The translations under genes were made by a program, and so were the position numbers. The notes beneath the pieces were generated by a model. That model was given only the letters and a program-made list of their open reading frames with translations, was not told the origin of the DNA and searched no databases. Below are positions 6,859-9,865 of a stretch of DNA of 9,865 nt, piece by piece. This DNA comes from Methanobacteriota archaeon (GTDB taxonomy: Archaea > Methanobacteriota > Methanobacteria > Methanobacteriales > Methanobacteriaceae). How positions within the stretch are numbered: the first letter of the stretch is position 1; the number at the start of each line of letters is the position of its first letter. The stretch lies in NCBI GenBank assembly GCA_023409695.1, contig JAEYQZ010000164.1, positions 1 through 9,865 on the forward strand, read 5' to 3'.

Positions 6859-6902
6859 TAATAGGATACAATTAAATTTAGGGTTTTTTTAGAGAGGTTA
6901 AC

Positions 6903-7184
6903 ATGAGAAGGTTGCTATGGTATTTGATTGCAGGGACCAGGGGAGGCGTGAACAGGGCCAAAATAATAAAACTCTTAAAGGAGAGGCCTTACAATGTTAA
7001 TCAACTTGCCGAAATTATTAAAGTGGATTATAGGACTATAAGATATCATATGGATGTTTTAGAAGAAAATGAGATAGTTACCTCTGCTGGAGAAAAATAT
7101 GGGATGCTATATTTCTTATCCCCCAAAATGGAAGAAAATTATGAGACTTTCCTCACGATCTGGGAAGAGGTCGTGAAAAAATAA
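6903..7184 (+). CDS. ArsR-like winged helix-turn-helix transcriptional regulator (copy 2)
   Basis: A 93-residue paralogue of the regulator at 1326-1607. Conserved blocks are LW.LIAG..GG.NRA.II at the N-terminus, RPYN.N.LA and DY.TIR.H.DVLEEN (HTH and recognition helix, about 28-56), GE.YG.LYFLS (wing) and a C-terminal IWEE. The recognition helix differs from copy 1 mainly by conservative changes (DYRTIRYHMDVLEEN against DYKTIRHHIDVLEEN), so the two may bind similar DNA. It has no sensor domain. The start has GAGAGGT 4 bases upstream. The three-helix membrane protein gene begins 28 bp after the stop, the same spacing as in copy 1. It lies between the two ABC operons that carry 11-bp repeat arrays, which makes it the best candidate to bind them. 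Confidence 0.87.
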   Translation: MRRLLWYLIAGTRGGVNRAKIIKLLKERPYNVNQLAEIIKVDYRTIRYHMDVLEENEIVTSAGEKYGMLYFLSPKMEENYETFLTIWEEVVKK

Positions 7185-7212
7185 TCAATAAATTCATTAA
7201 AGGAGTTAAAAA

Positions 7213-7512
7213 ATGGCAGTTAGCAATACAATTGATTTATGGACGCTATATATTGCAGCTATTATAGGAATTGGTAACGTCAGCTTGTTACTGGTATTAT
7301 TTAAAATTTACTGGCAGAATTACGGGGAAATAAAATCTAAATTTAATTTGGGGCTGTTATTCTTTGCAGCTTTCCTGATACTTCAAAGTGTCTTTTTAGC
7401 AGTCAGCATACTTTTCCACGGCGGTTTTAACCGTGGAACCGGTGTTATTCTAATTATAAATAATGCAATATTATTTGTTGCCCTTTCTATACTCTTGAAG
7501 ATTACCTGGTAA
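7213..7512 (+). CDS. Small three-helix membrane protein paired with regulator (copy 2)
   Basis: A 99-residue hydrophobic protein with helices at about 11-33, 46-69 and 77-97, and a cytoplasmic-type loop containing KSKF (41-44). It aligns with the 1635-1967 product through the N-xx-LL start, IKSKF loop, FFAAF and LQ in helix 2. The outer loop between helices 2 and 3 (LFHGGFNRGTG) differs in sequence and length from copy 1. That is what would be expected if this part senses different signals (inference). AGGAG lies 7 bases before the start. The coding end, including the stop codon, is embedded in a long inverted repeat. Confidence 0.77.
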   Translation: MAVSNTIDLWTLYIAAIIGIGNVSLLLVLFKIYWQNYGEIKSKFNLGLLFFAAFLILQSVFLAVSILFHGGFNRGTGVILIINNAILFVALSILLKITW

Positions 7513-7539
7513 TCTTAAAAAGAGTATAACTTATTTTTT
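7488..7539 (+). terminator. Long stem-loop plus T-run overlapping the stop codon
   Basis: Two nested perfect arms form one hairpin: TATACTCTT (7488-7496) with AAGAGTATA (7520-7528), and AAGATTACC (7498-7506) with GGTAATCTT (7508-7516). That is 18 pairs interrupted by one base on the left and three on the right. The TAA stop (7510-7512) lies in the stem. A T6 run follows at about 7533-7538. It looks like an intrinsic-type terminator, which is unusual for archaea, separating the regulator module from array 2. Confidence 0.6.
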
Positions 7540-7561
7540 AATGTATTTCAAAGTGAAAAAA

Positions 7562-7635
7562 AATCTTGAACAGATCTGGAATAAAACTGGAACTGATCTT
7601 GAATTAACCCGGTTTAAATCTGAAATAAACTTGAA
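7562..7635 (+). repeat. Seven-unit 11-bp phased direct-repeat array (array 2)
   Basis: Units start at 7562, 7573, 7584, 7595, 7606, 7617 and 7627: AATCTTGAA, GATCTGGAA, AAACTGGAA, GATCTTGAA, AACCCGGTT, AATCTGAAA, AAACTTGAA. Spacing is 11 bp throughout except 10 bp at the last step. The consensus matches array 1 (RAWCTKGAA). Unit 5 is degenerate and lies within a near-palindrome TTAACCCGGTTTAA (7604-7617, one mismatched pair). The array ends 129 bp before the MacB-like permease start. It is probably an operator shared with array 1 (inference). Confidence 0.8.
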
Positions 7636-7668
7636 AAAACTATTTTTAAAACTTATTAGACAAAAATA

Positions 7669-7713
7669 ACTACGAAATAGCAAAAATGAACATAATACAA
7701 ATTATTTCGTAGT
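7669..7713. promoter_or_regulatory. 11-bp inverted repeat before the MacB-like operon
   Basis: ACTACGAAATA (7669-7679) and TATTTCGTAGT (7703-7713) are perfect inverted copies with a 23-bp spacer. A second pair, TATTGG (7713-7718) and CCAATA (7732-7737), directly follows. If transcription begins near 7670 from TATTTTTAAAA (7641-7651), the first pair would be a 5' leader hairpin. Otherwise it may be a dyad operator. The ribosome binding site is GGAGG at 7754-7758. Confidence 0.45.
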
Positions 7714-7764
7714 ATTGGGCTAATCTTGGGGCCAATATTTAAAAATTAAATAAGGAGGAAATTA

Positions 7765-8937
7765 ATGTCTAACTGGCTAATGAGTTTTAGAAATTTAAAA
7801 AGGCGCCGCTTACGTACTGTTTTCACGATATCAGGTATACTGGTTGGAATAGCTTTAATGGTAGTTTTACTTGCCATGCTTAATGGTATGGACACTAGAT
7901 TAAATGAACAGGTCAGGGGATTAACTGGGGCCGATCTTACTGTTTATAATTCCACAACTCAAAGTGGAGGGGGACAGGGATCTCAATCATTCATAATTCA
8001 ACCCTATGACAATATAAATGAAACAAATGCTGAGATTGTTAAAAATATTTCAGGTGTTGACGCAGTATCTTCCACATTAACCTTTAATGGATTTGCAAAG
8101 AGTTCAAATAATGACACTCAGCTGCGGATAAATGGAATAGAACCTGATTCGTATAATTATGTGGCGGGAGGTATAAATGTTGTAAATGGTTCTTCATTGA
8201 AACAGGGAGATAATAACTCGATTGTAATTGGAAAGTCAGTAAGTACTGCCCTTGGAATTGGGATGGATGATAAAATTTCCATTGGCCGTAATGAGAAAGA
8301 TACTAAAGAATTCACGGTAGTTGGAATATATGAAACTGGTATGGGGATAATGGATGCTGCAGGATATATATCTTTAGATGCGGCTCAAAATTTAGAGGAT
8401 AAAGAAGGACAGGTTTCCAATATTCAGGTTAAAACAAAGGATCCAAATGAAATAGATGAAATTACAAATGCAATACCTCAAAAAGTCCATGGAGTTAAAG
8501 TTATCACTCAAAAATCCATAATTCAGAAAATGACAGACATGCTAAACACTATCCAGATATTTGTCAGTTCTCTTGGGCTTATTGCCCTTCTTGCAGGAAG
8601 TTTTGGAGTAATAAATACTATGTTAATGTCGGTTTATGAAAGAACCCGTGAAATAGGCATATTAAAGGCCATAGGCTCTAGAAACATAGTGATAATGAAA
8701 ATGTTCCTCATTGAAGCAGTACTAATTGGATTAATAAGCTCAACTCTGGGGTGTGTTTTAGGAACTATAATAATATACACTCTGCCTTTAACAAACGATA
8801 TTATGGCGCCTATAATCAGCCCATCAATTATAGGAATCGCAATGGTGCTTGGAATTGCAGTAAGTACCATTGCAGGGATTTATCCTGCATGGAGAGCTTC
8901 TAAAATGAATATTGTGGAGGCGATAAAAAATGTCTGA
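7765..8937 (+). CDS. MacB/FtsX-type ABC transporter permease
   Basis: A 390-residue protein with the standard MacB-like layout. An N-terminal amphipathic start (FRNLKRRRLRT) is followed by helix 1 (about 19-40), a large extracytoplasmic MacB_PCD-like domain (about 41-265) and three C-terminal helices (about 268-292, 312-340 and 350-375). The FtsX domain carries MSVYERTREIGILKAIGSRN, the coupling segment that contacts the ATPase. The end, YPAWRASKMNIVEAIKNV, is typical of the family. These transporters do not pass substrate through the helices but couple ATP hydrolysis to movement of the outside domain, in peptide or lipid export or envelope work. The extracytoplasmic domain has a Gly/Ser/Gln-rich insert (SGGGQGSQS, about 67-75). 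The start follows GGAGG. The 3' end overlaps the ATPase gene by 8 bases. Confidence 0.92.
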   Translation: MSNWLMSFRNLKRRRLRTVFTISGILVGIALMVVLLAMLNGMDTRLNEQVRGLTGADLTVYNSTTQSGGGQGSQSFIIQPYDNINETNAEIVKNISGVDAVSSTLTFNGFAKSSNNDTQLRINGIEPDSYNYVAGGINVVNGSSLKQGDNNSIVIGKSVSTALGIGMDDKISIGRNEKDTKEFTVVGIYETGMGIMDAAGYISLDAAQNLEDKEGQVSNIQVKTKDPNEIDEITNAIPQKVHGVKVITQKSIIQKMTDMLNTIQIFVSSLGLIALLAGSFGVINTMLMSVYERTREIGILKAIGSRNIVIMKMFLIEAVLIGLISSTLGCVLGTIIIYTLPLTNDIMAPIISPSIIGIAMVLGIAVSTIAGIYPAWRASKMNIVEAIKNV

Positions 8938-9607
8938 AAATATCTTAAGGACAGTTGATCTATCCAAAACATACCGGAGAGGGAAGGTAGATGTCCCTGC
9001 ATTAAAAAAAGCCAGTATAGAGATAGATGATGGTGAAATAGTTTGTCTGGCGGGACCGTCTGGATCAGGAAAGAGTACTCTCTTAAATCTTCTTGGTGGG
9101 GTCGATAAGCCTACTTCAGGTAAGATCATAATTAATGGTAATGACCTTACAAAAATGAGCGAGAATGAACTTTCAGACTTTAGGTTAAGAAATGTTGGGT
9201 TGATTTTTCAGTTTTTTAATCTTATCCCAACGTTAACTGCAAAGGAAAATGTTGAATTTCCACTGGTACTTGCTAATGTTCCAAAGGTTGAAAGGGATTC
9301 TCGGGCAGTTGAATTACTGGAGCTTGTGGGTCTTGGGCATCGTGTAGATCATAAGCCTGAAGAATTAAGTGGGGGAGAACAGCAAAGAGTAGCTATTGCA
9401 AGATCCTTGGCCAATAATCCTTCAATTATAATTGCCGACGAGCCTACTGGTGATTTAGATTCAGATACATCCAGTAAATTTATGGATCTTGTTGAAGATT
9501 TAAATAGAAAAAGAGGCCAGACATTTATAATCTCTTCACATGATTCTATGATTATTGAAAGGGTTCCAAGGGTTTATCGGATTAGAGATGGAAGAATCAG
9601 TAATTAA
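8930..9607 (+). CDS. LolD/MacB-type ABC transporter ATP-binding protein
   Basis: A 225-residue ATPase, the normal length for this subfamily. Motifs are Walker A GPSGSGKST (42-50), Q-loop LIFQFFNLIPTLTA (Q94), signature LSGGEQQR (146-153), Walker B IIIADE (166-171) followed by PTGDLD, and H-loop H204 (ISSHD). A classical Gln is kept in the Q-loop, in contrast to the E-loop of the ATPase at 5127. It powers the FtsX-type permease encoded just upstream, with which it overlaps by 8 bases (ATG inside the permease's last codons), so translation is probably coupled. The overlap region AGGCGATAAAAAATG serves as the ribosome binding context. The gene ends the operon, just before a T-rich terminator. 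Confidence 0.93.
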   Translation: MSENILRTVDLSKTYRRGKVDVPALKKASIEIDDGEIVCLAGPSGSGKSTLLNLLGGVDKPTSGKIIINGNDLTKMSENELSDFRLRNVGLIFQFFNLIPTLTAKENVEFPLVLANVPKVERDSRAVELLELVGLGHRVDHKPEELSGGEQQRVAIARSLANNPSIIIADEPTGDLDSDTSSKFMDLVEDLNRKRGQTFIISSHDSMIIERVPRVYRIRDGRISN

Positions 9608-9608
9608 C

Positions 9609-9638
9609 TTCTTTTTTTATTTTTTATTTTTATTTTTT
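9609..9638 (+). terminator. T-rich terminator after the MacB-like operon
   Basis: Immediately after the stop, the sequence is almost only T: runs of 7, 6, 5 and 6 T separated by single A bases. This is a strong archaeal oligo-T termination signal without any need for a hairpin. Confidence 0.75.
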
Positions 9639-9769
9639 GATAGAATCTCTAATTTTTAAGATGATGGGTTATTTACAAAAAATTGATTATGCTTAGATCC
9701 TAAATATTGTTTGTTACCCATTCTCTATACTGTTGAAAACACATGATAAATGAAATGGATGGTAAAAAT

Positions 9770-9865
9770 ATGGAAAAGAGACCATTTTTAGATAAAAATT
9801 CTAAGCCTACTGAGCAAATGCTGCAATCTAAATTTGGAGAAACATATACTTATTATGAAAACCTG
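9770..9865 (+). CDS. DUF3788-like protein, N-terminal part
   Basis: The gene runs off the right edge; 32 codons are visible, beginning MEKRPFLDKNSKPTEQMLQS and continuing KFGETYTYYENL. The pattern PFLDKN.KPTE.ML...G.TY.Y is what I recall for the start of DUF3788 proteins, small cytoplasmic proteins of unknown function common in bacteria and methanogens. Start ATG 9770 is chosen because GGATGGT lies just upstream at 9757-9763 and the family usually begins here. In-frame ATGs at 9743 and 9755 are alternatives. It lies behind a strong terminator and so should have its own promoter. Confidence 0.6.
   Translation, partial: MEKRPFLDKNSKPTEQMLQSKFGETYTYYENL

Noticed and set aside
8634..9129. Two open frames on the minus strand over the MacB-like operon junction
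   Set aside because: Both are opposite well-supported ABC genes and show no recognisable protein features.

Overview
The window looks like part of a methanogenic archaeon's chromosome, most probably from Methanobacterium or a close relative. It is AT-rich, with archaeal-style TATA boxes and purine-rich ribosome binding sites. Termination signals are oligo-T runs, twice with a stem-loop. The gene content fits: EFR1-type flavodoxin/ferredoxin fusions, archaeal ArsR-like winged-helix regulators, and a DUF3788-like gene. No rRNA, tRNA, CRISPR array or transposase is visible. All recognisable genes lie on the + strand.

Layout: (1) 1-1003 holds the 3' end of one EFR1-type ferredoxin and a complete second copy. 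The second copy has Ser in place of the first Cys of its second cluster motif. (2) 1326-1967 is a two-gene module of a 93-aa winged-helix regulator and a 110-aa three-helix membrane protein. (3) 2245-3204 is a multi-pass membrane protein with internal repeats and a sequon-rich loop. (4) 3335-3835 is a small flavodoxin, followed by a decayed small membrane-protein gene (about 3871-4073) readable only across two frameshifts, then an MBL-fold hydrolase (4141-4833). (5) 5127-6778 is an ABC-2 exporter pair whose ATPase carries a Glu in the Q-loop, as in bacitracin and lantibiotic self-protection transporters. (6) 6903-7512 is a second, paralogous regulator plus three-helix module. (7) 7765-9607 is a MacB/FtsX-type permease with a LolD-type ATPase, closed by a long T-rich terminator. 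(8) 9770-9865 is the start of a DUF3788-like gene running off the window.

The most striking non-coding structure is a pair of helically phased direct-repeat arrays with consensus RAWCTKGAA and an 11-bp period. One has five units (4953-5005) and sits 121 bp before the first ABC operon. The other has seven units (7562-7635) and sits 129 bp before the second. A weaker 11-bp-phased G-rich motif lies 132 bp before the membrane gene at 2245. The arrays are absent upstream of the two regulator genes.

My reading, which is inference, is that the duplicated regulator/membrane-protein modules are archaeal sensor-regulator pairs. They would control neighbouring envelope or export genes by binding these same-face arrays. 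This resembles, in logic only, bacterial peptide-sensing systems that switch on BcrAB- and MacB-like exporters.
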